NCBI GenBank assembly: GCA_002454975.1
Contig: DKJZ01000044.1
Span: forward strand, 1 to 17,123
From: Hylemonella sp. UBA6679
GTDB lineage: Bacteria; Pseudomonadota; Gammaproteobacteria; Burkholderiales; Burkholderiaceae_C
Direction of reading: 5' to 3'
Length of the DNA stretch: 17,123 nt
Shown here: piece by piece, positions 6,180 to 12,301 of the stretch
Position numbering within the stretch: position 1 is the first letter of the stretch
Layout: each line of letters opens with the position of its first letter
Program-made: the position numbers and the translations under genes
The notes under the pieces: model-generated
The model's database searches: none
Seen by the model: only the letters and a program-made list of their open reading frames with translations
What the model was told of the DNA's origin: nothing

Positions 6180-7609
6180 GGCACTTGCTCACAATGCGCC
6201 GCACCAAGCTGGCGGTGACCTTAGCCGCTATTGGGGTCTTGTCTGGCTGTGCCAGCGTCAGCCTTGAGCAGAACGTGAGCCGCGTCAACACCGAGACCAG
6301 AAGTTTCACTGCTGGACAGTTGAGCTTGGCCCAAAGCAATCAAGAACGCGAGCAACGTGCTCAATTTGCGGCCCAATGGCTGTCCAAGCCCCTAGGACAG
6401 AAAGAAGCGGTTCAACTCGCCTTAACCAACAGCCATGCCTTGCAGGCGCTGCTGGCACAAGGCTGGGCGGAAGCTGCTGATGCGGCACAGAGCGGTCGCA
6501 TTGCCAATCCCATCTTTAGCTTCGAGCGCATGGTGGTCGGCGACGAGCTGGAGTTAGGACGGGCGCTTTCATTTGGGTTACTGGATATTTTGACCCTTCC
6601 AGCCCGAGCAGGTATCGCCGAGCGCCGCATCGAGCAAGCGCAACTGCGTTTGTCTGCCGAGGTGGTGGATCGTGTCACGCAAGTGCGCCGATCTTGGGTG
6701 CGGGCTGTAGCCGCTCAACAGACTCTCGGCTACGCGCGACAAGTGCTTGAGAGCGCTGAGGCGGGTGCTGAACTCGCGCGGCGTATGCAGTCGGTGGGGA
6801 ACTTCAACCGCATCAGCCGCGCCCGCGAGCAATCTTTTTATGCCGATGCGGCCACCCGGTTGGCAACCGCTCAACACCAAGTCACTGCGAGCCGCGAGGA
6901 GTTGGTACGTTTGCTCGGCCTAGATGAGTCGCAAGCCCAGCAGCTGAAGCTACCCGAGCGATTGCCCGATTTACCCAAAACTCCGCTCGAACCCAATGCC
7001 GTGGGTGCTTTGGCCACGCAAGGTCGCCTTGACATTCGGTTGGCACAAAGCGCACTGGCTGGTGCGGGAAAGGCCCAAGGCTTGAACTTTGTCACCAGCT
7101 TTACCGACATCGAGCTAACCGCGCGTCGCAATACAAAATTTGACAACGCCTCCGGAACACGAACCGATCCGCGCGGCTTTGAGGTGGCAGTAAGTTTGCC
7201 GATCTTCGATTGGGGCGGCATGCGGCGTGATGCGTGGAATGCCCGAACACTCGCGGCGGCTAATCAATTGGAAGCCACTGTGCGTGCGGCGGGTTCCAGT
7301 TTGCGCGAGGGGTACTCGGCTTACCGTACCGCGTTTGATGTGGCCAAGCATTATCGGGATGAGGTACTGCCAGTGCGCCGCGTGATTTCGGAAGAAAACC
7401 AGCTTCGCTACAACGGCATGCTGATTGGCGTATTCGAATTGTTGGCCGATGCCCGCGATCAGGTCGGCACCGTGACAGCCGCCATCGATGCGCAGCAGCA
7501 ATTTTGGCTGGCGGACGCCGCCTTGCAGGCGTCGTTGATCGGTCGCCCCACCGCAACATCCTTATCCGTGATGTCCAGCGCTCCGAGTGCGGGCGCAGCG
7601 GGACATTAA
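6176..7609 (+). CDS. TolC-family outer-membrane factor, CusC-like lipoprotein
   Basis: This 477-residue protein is an outer-membrane efflux channel subunit that would form a trimeric barrel and periplasmic tunnel. The N-terminal signal ends in the lipobox VLSGC with Cys25, so it is probably lipid-anchored, as in CusC. Two repeated OEP halves are visible. The first starts at KEAVQLALTNSHALQALLAQ. The second runs from about residue 280 (ALATQGRLDIRLAQSALAGA) through FEVAVSLPIFDWGGMRRDAW to the closing ELLADARDQVGTV. Ala-rich coiled-coil helices fill the rest. AGGAGG precedes the ATG at 6176; an ATG at 6194 is possible. The gene overlaps the previous one by four bases. No adaptor or pump of the Cus type is encoded in this operon, so the channel must borrow partners from elsewhere or serve a pump-independent role. 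Confidence 0.9.
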   Translation: MRHLLTMRRTKLAVTLAAIGVLSGCASVSLEQNVSRVNTETRSFTAGQLSLAQSNQEREQRAQFAAQWLSKPLGQKEAVQLALTNSHALQALLAQGWAEAADAAQSGRIANPIFSFERMVVGDELELGRALSFGLLDILTLPARAGIAERRIEQAQLRLSAEVVDRVTQVRRSWVRAVAAQQTLGYARQVLESAEAGAELARRMQSVGNFNRISRAREQSFYADAATRLATAQHQVTASREELVRLLGLDESQAQQLKLPERLPDLPKTPLEPNAVGALATQGRLDIRLAQSALAGAGKAQGLNFVTSFTDIELTARRNTKFDNASGTRTDPRGFEVAVSLPIFDWGGMRRDAWNARTLAAANQLEATVRAAGSSLREGYSAYRTAFDVAKHYRDEVLPVRRVISEENQLRYNGMLIGVFELLADARDQVGTVTAAIDAQQQFWLADAALQASLIGRPTATSLSVMSSAPSAGAAGH

Positions 7610-7625
7610 ATAGAAGAAAGAACCC

Positions 7626-9041
7626 ATGACATCCAGAAGAGATTTTTTCAAAGCGGCCGGCATTGCCGGTGGAGCCGTTGCGGCCAGTGCAGTGAGTCGC
7701 GTAGCCCTTGCAGCGCTGCCAGAACCTGTTATTCAAACCAGTCCAGACACCATGCCGCCACTCGTGCCCAACACTGGGCGCGGCTACAACCCGGTGGTCA
7801 CACTCAATGGTTGGACATTGCCCTGGCGCATGAACAATGGCGTCAAAGAATTTCACTTGGTGGCTGAACCCGTGGTGCGCGAGATGGCCCCTGGTTTCAA
7901 GGCTCATCTGTGGGGCTACAACGGGCAAAGCCCCGGCCCCACCATTGAAGTGGTCGAAGGTGACCGGGTACGGCTTTTTGTCACCAACAAACTCCCTGAA
8001 CACACCAGTATTCATTGGCACGGTCAAAGATTGCCCAATGGCATGGATGGGGTTGCTGGGTTGAATCAACCGGCCATCTCACCGGGAAAGACGTTTGTCT
8101 ATGAATTCGTGGCACGCCGCCCTGGCACCTTCATGTATCACCCGCACGCGGATGAAATGACCCAGATGGCCATGGGCATGATGGGGTTTTGGGTGACACA
8201 TCCCAAAGTCAAAAATCCCCTGATCGATGAGGTGAACCGAGACTTCTGCTTTCTGCTCAACGCTTACGACATTGACCCTGGCAGCTACACGCCCAAGATC
8301 ATGACCATGCTGGATTTCAACTTGTGGAGTTGGAATAGCCGCATCTTCCCTGGTATCGACTCGCTCAACGTGCGGCTCAACGACAAAGTGCGCATCCGCA
8401 TTGGCAACCTAACGATGACCAACCACCCCATTCACTTGCACGGACACGAGTTTCTTGTCACTGGCACTGATGGGGGCCCAACGCCCAAGAGCTCACGCTG
8501 GTACGAGGTCACGACTGATGTGGCTGTTGGTCAGATGCGGCAAATTGAATTTCTTGCCGACGAAGAAGGCGATTGGGCCTTCCACTGTCACAAGAGCCAT
8601 CACACCATGAATGCCATGGGCCACAACGTACCGACCTTGATTGGCGTTGATCACACCGGAATGGCCAAGAAGATCAATTCCTTGATTCCTGAGTACATGG
8701 TCATGGGCGAGCGCGGAATGGCCGACATGACCGAGATGGAAATGCCCATCCCCGACAACACAGCGCCCATGATGACCGGCGAAGGTCCGTTTGGATCAGT
8801 AGAAATGGGGGGCATGTTCAGCGTGCTCAAAGTGCGACGTGATCAGAAGCCCGGCGACTACAGCAATCCAGGCTGGTTCAAGCACCCGCAAGGCACCGTG
8901 GCCCATGAATACACCGGGCCACTCACGGCACCCGCACGTTTCAAATCTGAAGGCGGGCAATCCATGCCGCGCAGCCAGAAACAGACTACCCCCACCGAGG
9001 TGAAGGTACGCAAGCCCAGCAGTGGACACAGCAGCCACTGA
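7626..9041 (+). CDS. Multicopper oxidase, Tat-exported (CopA/CueO-type role)
   Basis: This is a 471-residue periplasmic copper oxidase that probably converts toxic Cu(I) to Cu(II). The N terminus (SRRDFFKAAGIAGG) is a twin-arginine signal. All copper motifs are present: HWHG with His130/His132, YHPHADE with His172/His174, NHPIHLHGHEF with His267/His270/His272, and HCHKSHHTMNAM with His320, Cys321, His322 and His326. Met331 sits at the usual axial position of the type 1 site. It is shorter than the roughly 600-residue CopA proteins because the middle cupredoxin domain is reduced. Met- and Asp-rich segments follow the last copper motif (GERGMADMTEMEMPIP, NTAPMMTGEGPFG) and may hold extra Cu(I). 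The gene starts 16 bases after the channel gene, preceded by GAAGAAAG. Confidence 0.93.
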   Translation: MTSRRDFFKAAGIAGGAVAASAVSRVALAALPEPVIQTSPDTMPPLVPNTGRGYNPVVTLNGWTLPWRMNNGVKEFHLVAEPVVREMAPGFKAHLWGYNGQSPGPTIEVVEGDRVRLFVTNKLPEHTSIHWHGQRLPNGMDGVAGLNQPAISPGKTFVYEFVARRPGTFMYHPHADEMTQMAMGMMGFWVTHPKVKNPLIDEVNRDFCFLLNAYDIDPGSYTPKIMTMLDFNLWSWNSRIFPGIDSLNVRLNDKVRIRIGNLTMTNHPIHLHGHEFLVTGTDGGPTPKSSRWYEVTTDVAVGQMRQIEFLADEEGDWAFHCHKSHHTMNAMGHNVPTLIGVDHTGMAKKINSLIPEYMVMGERGMADMTEMEMPIPDNTAPMMTGEGPFGSVEMGGMFSVLKVRRDQKPGDYSNPGWFKHPQGTVAHEYTGPLTAPARFKSEGGQSMPRSQKQTTPTEVKVRKPSSGHSSH

Positions 9042-9068
9042 TTCAATTTTTAACCCAGGAGAAACACC

Positions 9069-9563
9069 ATGCCCCCTTCAACCCAAACCTTTCGTTCATT
9101 GACTGTGATCACGGCGCTGGCCTTATCCGGTACGGCTTTTGCCGGTGGCACCCATGCCGGTGGTCATGGACACGGCGGCGATGAAACTGCCATTGGAAGA
9201 CCTGGCGTGGCCAGCAAGGCCAGCAGAACTGTCACCATCGAGATGACTGACAACATGCGCTACACGCCTGCCGATATTCAGGTCAAGCAGGGCGAGACCG
9301 TACGCTTCATCGTCAAAAACAAGGGACAGGTCAAACACGAATTAAGTTTGGGCACCCAACAAGAGCTGCTGGAGCATCTTGAGCAAATGAAGAAATTCCC
9401 CGACATGGAGCACGACGAGCCGAGCAAAGTCACATTGGCACCCGGCAAAGAAGGCGAGATCGTCTGGCAGTTCACCAAAGCCGGAACCGTGAATTTCGCC
9501 TGCCTGATGCCTGGCCACTACGAAGCAGGCATGAAAGGCCAGGTCAAGGTTGGCAAGAAATAA
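9069..9563 (+). CDS. Periplasmic cupredoxin with type 1 copper site (CopI-like)
   Basis: This is a 164-residue blue-copper protein. A signal peptide ends at AFA near residue 25. The mature protein opens with a His/Gly-rich segment (GGTHAGGHGHGGDE) that could bind extra metal. The cupredoxin fold spans about residues 52-162. Its likely ligands are His90 (VKHELSL), Cys145, His150 and Met155 in the loop ACLMPGHYEAGM, the usual type 1 pattern. A CopI family with an N-terminal His-rich region and a type 1 site is known to give copper tolerance in Rubrivivax; this protein matches that layout, though I have not compared sequences. CAGGAG precedes the ATG, and the gene starts 27 bases after the oxidase gene. 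It may shuttle electrons or copper for the oxidase. Confidence 0.9.
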   Translation: MPPSTQTFRSLTVITALALSGTAFAGGTHAGGHGHGGDETAIGRPGVASKASRTVTIEMTDNMRYTPADIQVKQGETVRFIVKNKGQVKHELSLGTQQELLEHLEQMKKFPDMEHDEPSKVTLAPGKEGEIVWQFTKAGTVNFACLMPGHYEAGMKGQVKVGKK

Positions 9564-9589
9564 ACAGGGCTTTTGACGAGGAGCGTTCT

Positions 9590-10072
9590 ATGTCCCGACA
9601 ACACCACAGCATCCGCGACACACGCCGCTCTTGGCTTGCCGGTATCGCCGCACTGGCGTTGTTCCCGTTGGCCAGGACGGCCCACGCGTCTGCCATCCCT
9701 ATACAGGTTTGGAAAGACCCCAATTGCGGTTGCTGCAAGGATTGGATCGCGCTCCTTGAAAAGAGCGGTTTTGCGACTACCGTGATTGACCAGGGCAATA
9801 ACGCTGCGCGCGCGCGCCTTGGCATGCCGCAGAAATTCGGTTCGTGCCATACAGCACTGGTGCAGGGCTACGTCATCGAAGGTCACGTTCCCGTCGCAGA
9901 CCTTCAGCGTTTGCTCAAGGAAAAGCCTCCGGCTTTGGGGCTCTCTGTGCCGGGTATGCCAATTGGATCTCCCGGCATGGATGGACCTGCTTACGGCGGC
10001 CGACGCGATCCCTTTCAGGTGCTGCTGATCCAGCGGGACGGCAGCACCTCAGTTTTCAACACCTACCAATGA
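9590..10072 (+). CDS. DUF411 family periplasmic copper-binding protein
   Basis: This is a 160-residue protein of the DUF411 family, whose Vibrio member CopG has been linked to copper handling. A signal sequence (about residues 10-34, SWLAGIAALALFPLARTAHA) leads into a thioredoxin-like domain. It has the family hallmark DPNCGCCKDW (Cys46, Cys48, Cys49), a second pair SCHTA (Cys86, His87), and YVIEGHVPVADLQRLL. A Met-rich loop GLSVPGMPIGSPGM follows. The Cys cluster and Met loop together suit Cu(I) binding or redox work on copper. GAGGAG precedes the ATG. The gene lies 26 bases after the cupredoxin gene and 8 bases before the chaperone gene, so it is well inside the operon. Confidence 0.9.
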   Translation: MSRQHHSIRDTRRSWLAGIAALALFPLARTAHASAIPIQVWKDPNCGCCKDWIALLEKSGFATTVIDQGNNAARARLGMPQKFGSCHTALVQGYVIEGHVPVADLQRLLKEKPPALGLSVPGMPIGSPGMDGPAYGGRRDPFQVLLIQRDGSTSVFNTYQ

Positions 10073-10080
10073 GGATAACC

Positions 10081-10425
10081 ATGAACATCATTCAAAAATT
10101 CATCACCGTTTCCGCTTTCGCCTTGGGCATCGTTTTACCCGTTAGCGGCATGGCGCAGACCGCCGTGGATCACAGCAAGATGGACATGTCCCAGACGGCT
10201 CCGGCGATGACCGAGGGCGAGGTCAAGAAGGTCGATCTAGAGGCGGGCAAAGTCACGATTAAACACGGTGTCATCAAGCATCTGGATATGCCCGGCATGA
10301 CCATGGTGTTCACTGCCAAGGACAAAGGGCTGCTTGATAACGTGAAGCCCGGTGACAAGGTGCAGTTCATGGTGGTGAACGAGAGTGGGAAAATGCTACT
10401 AACAGCCATTAACGCCAGCAACTAG
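10081..10425 (+). CDS. CusF-like periplasmic copper chaperone
   Basis: This is a 114-residue small beta-barrel copper carrier. A signal peptide ends at AQT near residue 26. A short His/Met segment (VDHSKMDMSQ) comes before the OB-fold domain. The binding strand reads IKHGVIKHLDMPGMTMVF. Set against E. coli CusF, His62, Met73 and Met75 take the places of His36, Met47 and Met49, while the Cu(I)-capping Trp44 is replaced by Met70. GAGGAT precedes the ATG. The same frame is open upstream to 9844, but that part overlaps the DUF411 gene and has no signal peptide, so the ATG at 10081 is the real start. It closes the copper operon. No CusB is nearby to receive its copper, so it may hand copper to the oxidase or simply buffer it. 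Confidence 0.92.
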   Translation: MNIIQKFITVSAFALGIVLPVSGMAQTAVDHSKMDMSQTAPAMTEGEVKKVDLEAGKVTIKHGVIKHLDMPGMTMVFTAKDKGLLDNVKPGDKVQFMVVNESGKMLLTAINASN

Positions 10426-10547
10426 GAAACTCAGCAAACTTTGCTCTCCCCCCACAGCAGCGGAGTTTGGGATGCTAAATCTAGAAGGGTGAGATGATTA
10501 AGCAAAAATTCGTCTGGGTTAAAACCATTCCACGCTCCCACCCTTCG

Positions 10548-11135
10548 TCAACTGCGAGCAAATGCAATCAAATCGTTGAACTGCCCCTGATCAGCTGCAC
10601 GTAAGGCAGCAAGGTATTGATCTCGAAGCTCCCCCACCGTGGTGATGGATGCCTCGCCGCCGCCCCACGTTAGTCGCGGACGGCCAAGACGCATTGCCAA
10701 CAAATCTGCCATCAAACGTGAATGGCGTCCGTTGCCATTAGGGAAAGCATGAATCCACACCAATTGATGGTGAAACCTCACTGCCAGCTCATCGGCATCA
10801 AAGACATGATTCTCGATTTGATATTTTGTATTGTCCAGCAAGTTGCGTAATTTCACCGCAACCTGCGTCGAGTCCACACCGATGTTTTTATTGGTCTTGC
10901 GGAATGTTCCCGCCCACTGCCAGGTCTTATCAAACATCTGGCGATGCAGATCTCGAATAAACCCCTCGTCCAGCAGATCCCGCTTTTTCTGACGCGCAGC
11001 CCAGCGATCCCCCTGAACGATGTTGATTTGCTCCCATGCATTTAGATCGCCTTGGGTGGTGATGTGCGTCGGCACCAAACCTGCGGCTTCGTCCGGATCT
11101 AATGGGGTTGCCCCTGGGGCGTAATGAAATTCCAT
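10548..11135 (-). CDS. Fic-domain protein, 'mobile mystery protein B'
   Basis: This 195-residue protein carries a Fic fold, a family whose members usually transfer AMP to target proteins. It matches the family named mobile mystery protein B: start MEFHYAPGATPLDPDEAAGL, then THITTQGDLNAWEQ, a flap region TWQWAGTFRKTNKNIGVD, and the core motif HAFPNGNGRHSR with His129 as catalytic base. The core differs from the canonical HPFx(D/E)GNGRxxR: Pro is Ala, and the metal-binding acidic residue is Asn133. The ATG at 11135 is chosen, with GGTGAG nine bases upstream; a TTG at 11141 is possible. It lies just after the HTH gene (about 10 bases), so the two form an operon. By analogy it is the toxin-like partner, but this family's function has not been established as far as I know. 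Confidence 0.85.
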   Translation of the reverse strand: MEFHYAPGATPLDPDEAAGLVPTHITTQGDLNAWEQINIVQGDRWAARQKKRDLLDEGFIRDLHRQMFDKTWQWAGTFRKTNKNIGVDSTQVAVKLRNLLDNTKYQIENHVFDADELAVRFHHQLVWIHAFPNGNGRHSRLMADLLAMRLGRPRLTWGGGEASITTVGELRDQYLAALRAADQGQFNDLIAFARS

Positions 11136-11145
11136 ATCCAATATC

Positions 11146-11604
11146 TCACCACAGTTCGCGACGCGAACCTTCCAGCAACTCCTTGATTGCCAGCTCCAGT
11201 TGCAGCTTGGTCAATGGCCCCTGGACAGCCTGATCCTCCAAGGCCATTGAATGGGCAATCGGACGCAAGCGCTCCCGCGCAACTGTCTCGGCTCGTTCTT
11301 TCACATGCTGCGACAGGCTGGTACGAGGCACCAATGCATATTGCAATTCGCAATCCAACGCCTCAGCCAACTTGCGCAGGCTGGCCAACGTGATGGCGTC
11401 TGAGGCCTCTGCATTTTCCAGCTTGCGGACACCTGCATGGGACATCCCCAAACGACGAGCAAAGGCTGCAGCGGACATGCCCAGGGACTCACGAATCGCG
11501 CGCACCCATCCAGACCTGGGGCGTGGGCTCAATTGCGCAGCCTTCCAAGCGGCAAGAAGTGCGTCCATTTGCTGGAGCTGAAGATCGCGGAATTGATTTT
11601 CCAT
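11146..11604 (-). CDS. HTH regulator, 'mobile mystery protein A'
   Basis: This is a 152-residue DNA-binding protein that travels with the Fic protein. The N-terminal helical part (FRDLQLQQMDALLAAW) precedes an Xre-type helix-turn-helix at about residues 36-88. There ESLGMSAAAFARRLGMSHAG is followed by VRKLENAEASDAITLASLRK and LAEALDCELQYALVP. The C-terminal third is helical and charged. This is the layout of mobile mystery protein A, the usual partner of protein B on integrons, plasmids and other mobile DNA. AGG lies five bases before the ATG. The upstream inverted repeat at 11643-11681 is its probable operator, so autoregulation is likely. In toxin-antitoxin terms it would be the antitoxin and repressor; that reading is inferred from gene order and domains only. 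Confidence 0.85.
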   Translation of the reverse strand: MENQFRDLQLQQMDALLAAWKAAQLSPRPRSGWVRAIRESLGMSAAAFARRLGMSHAGVRKLENAEASDAITLASLRKLAEALDCELQYALVPRTSLSQHVKERAETVARERLRPIAHSMALEDQAVQGPLTKLQLELAIKELLEGSRRELW

Positions 11605-11642
11605 GGAACCTACAGGTAACGTTTTAATGCCACTATCTTAAC

Positions 11643-11681
11643 CTACGGGTTTCAATAATGCAAACATACCGAAACCCATAG
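11643..11681. promoter_or_regulatory. Inverted-repeat operator upstream of the HTH/Fic pair
   Basis: CTACGGGTTTC (11643-11653) and GAAACCCATAG (11671-11681) pair at 10 of 11 positions across a 17-base spacer. They start about 40 bases upstream of the HTH gene's ATG. The spacing is suitable for an Xre-type repressor bound as two dimers or a looped dimer. A related half site (CTACAGG) lies nearer the gene at 11609-11615. Confidence 0.55.
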
Positions 11682-11701
11682 ATTCCCGATGACAGGATCA
11701 A

Positions 11702-11721
11702 ATGGAACTCATGAGTTTCAT
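11702..11721. repeat. 20-bp palindrome
   Basis: ATGGAACTCATGAGTTTCAT is self-complementary except for one pair, with a perfect 12-bp core AACTCATGAGTT. It is nested between ACAGGAT (11692-11698) and ATCCTGT (11733-11739), which are themselves exact reverse complements. It belongs to the palindrome-rich spacer before the zinc-finger fragment. Confidence 0.55.
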
Positions 11722-11734
11722 AACTAGATCATAT

Positions 11735-11760
11735 CCTGTTGGCCAGAACTGGCCAGCAGG
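11735..11760. repeat. 26-bp palindrome
   Basis: CCTGTTGGCCAG and CTGGCCAGCAGG pair over 12 positions with one mismatch (G-T as RNA) around AA. There is no T run on either side, so a terminator is unlikely. It may be a protein binding site or part of a mobile-element end. Confidence 0.55.
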
Positions 11761-11809
11761 CGCAACCATCGTGACTTCTTAGGGGTAAGAACCGGGTGGC
11801 ACGAGAGTT

Positions 11810-11830
11810 TCCATACAACTTTTGTATGGA
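11810..11830 (+). promoter_or_regulatory. Hairpin covering the ribosome binding site
   Basis: TCCATACAA and TTGTATGGA form a perfect 9-bp stem around CTT. The last bases of the 3' arm are the first bases of GGAG, the Shine-Dalgarno of the ATG at 11840. If transcribed as RNA the hairpin would hide the ribosome binding site. It may also act as a DNA operator. Confidence 0.5.
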
Positions 11831-11839
11831 GACCATTTG

Positions 11840-12026
11840 ATGTTCGAAAAACCTTGCGCCCACTGCGGCCTACCGTTCCAACCACGCCCCCAAGTACCCA
11901 ATCAGGCTTTCTGCGCTGACCCAGCTTGCCAAAAAGTCAGGCGGCAACGCTGGCACCTCGAAAAGCTGCAGGCCGATCCAGACTACAGAGAGAACAAAGC
12001 TCGGTCGCAGAAAGCCTGGCAAGAGG
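11840..12026 (+). pseudogene. Truncated zinc-finger-like protein of mobile DNA
   Basis: About 62 residues survive: MFEKPCAHCGLPFQPRPQVP, then NQAFCADPACQKVRRQRW, then HLEKLQADPDYRENKARSQKAWQE. Cys6/Cys9 and Cys25/Cys30 form a likely zinc knuckle, followed by a basic helix. I recall similar short Cys-rich proteins, with a continuing 'KAWRERHPDYWRRYR' type segment, near transposons and integrative elements in proteobacteria; their function is unknown. Here the gene loses similarity right after KAWQE, where the DNA switches to a multicopper oxidase sequence in another frame. The reading frame stays open to 13018, but that long tail is only the high-GC complement of the reductase gene. GGAG lies 8 bases before the ATG, partly inside a hairpin. 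Confidence 0.7.
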
Positions 12027-12287
12027 CTTGGGCGTACCTACCTCTTCCGGATGAAAAACGACACGGCCTGGCACCACCCGATCCATCTGCACGGGCATGC
12101 GTTCCGCGTACTGCGCCGCAACGGCCGGCCGACGCAGCACAAGGAGTGGCAGGACACCGTCCTCATGTGGCCGCGCGAAGAAGTGGAAGTGGCGTTTGTG
12201 GCCGACAACCCCGGCCACTGGATGTTCCACTGCCACATCCTGGAGCACCAGGAGGGCGGCATGATGAGCGTCGTGGAAGTCGGCTAG
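12027..12287 (+). pseudogene. C-terminal fragment of a second multicopper oxidase
   Basis: About 86 codons remain, from LGRTYLFRMKNDTAWHHPIH to the natural TAG. They hold the last cupredoxin domain with HHPIHLHGHAFRVL and the HCHILEHQEGGMM motif (type 1/2/3 copper ligands, Met axial ligand). Everything upstream, including the HWHG and HxH copper motifs, is missing, so no oxidase can be made. It is not a copy of the oxidase at 7626: that one ends HCHKSHHTMNAM and has a long tail, while this one stops soon after the motif. The higher GC and codon use match the right-hand part of the window. It tells us the right-hand segment once carried its own copper oxidase gene, which was cut at the junction. 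Confidence 0.85.
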
Positions 12288-12301
12288 GGCGCCGCCCGCA
12301 C

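Noticed and set aside
7260..8069. Minus-strand open frame of 269 codons across the channel-oxidase border
   Set aside because: It is antisense to two well-supported genes and has no recognisable domain.
9844..10080. Upstream extension of the CusF-like reading frame
   Set aside because: It overlaps the DUF411 gene in another frame. The ATG at 10081 has a proper Shine-Dalgarno and begins a good signal peptide.
10426..10547. Possible terminator after the copper operon (AAACTC/GAGTTT and GAAGGGTG/CACCCTTC repeats)
   Set aside because: The stems are short or far apart, and there is no T run after any of them, so I cannot support a terminator call.
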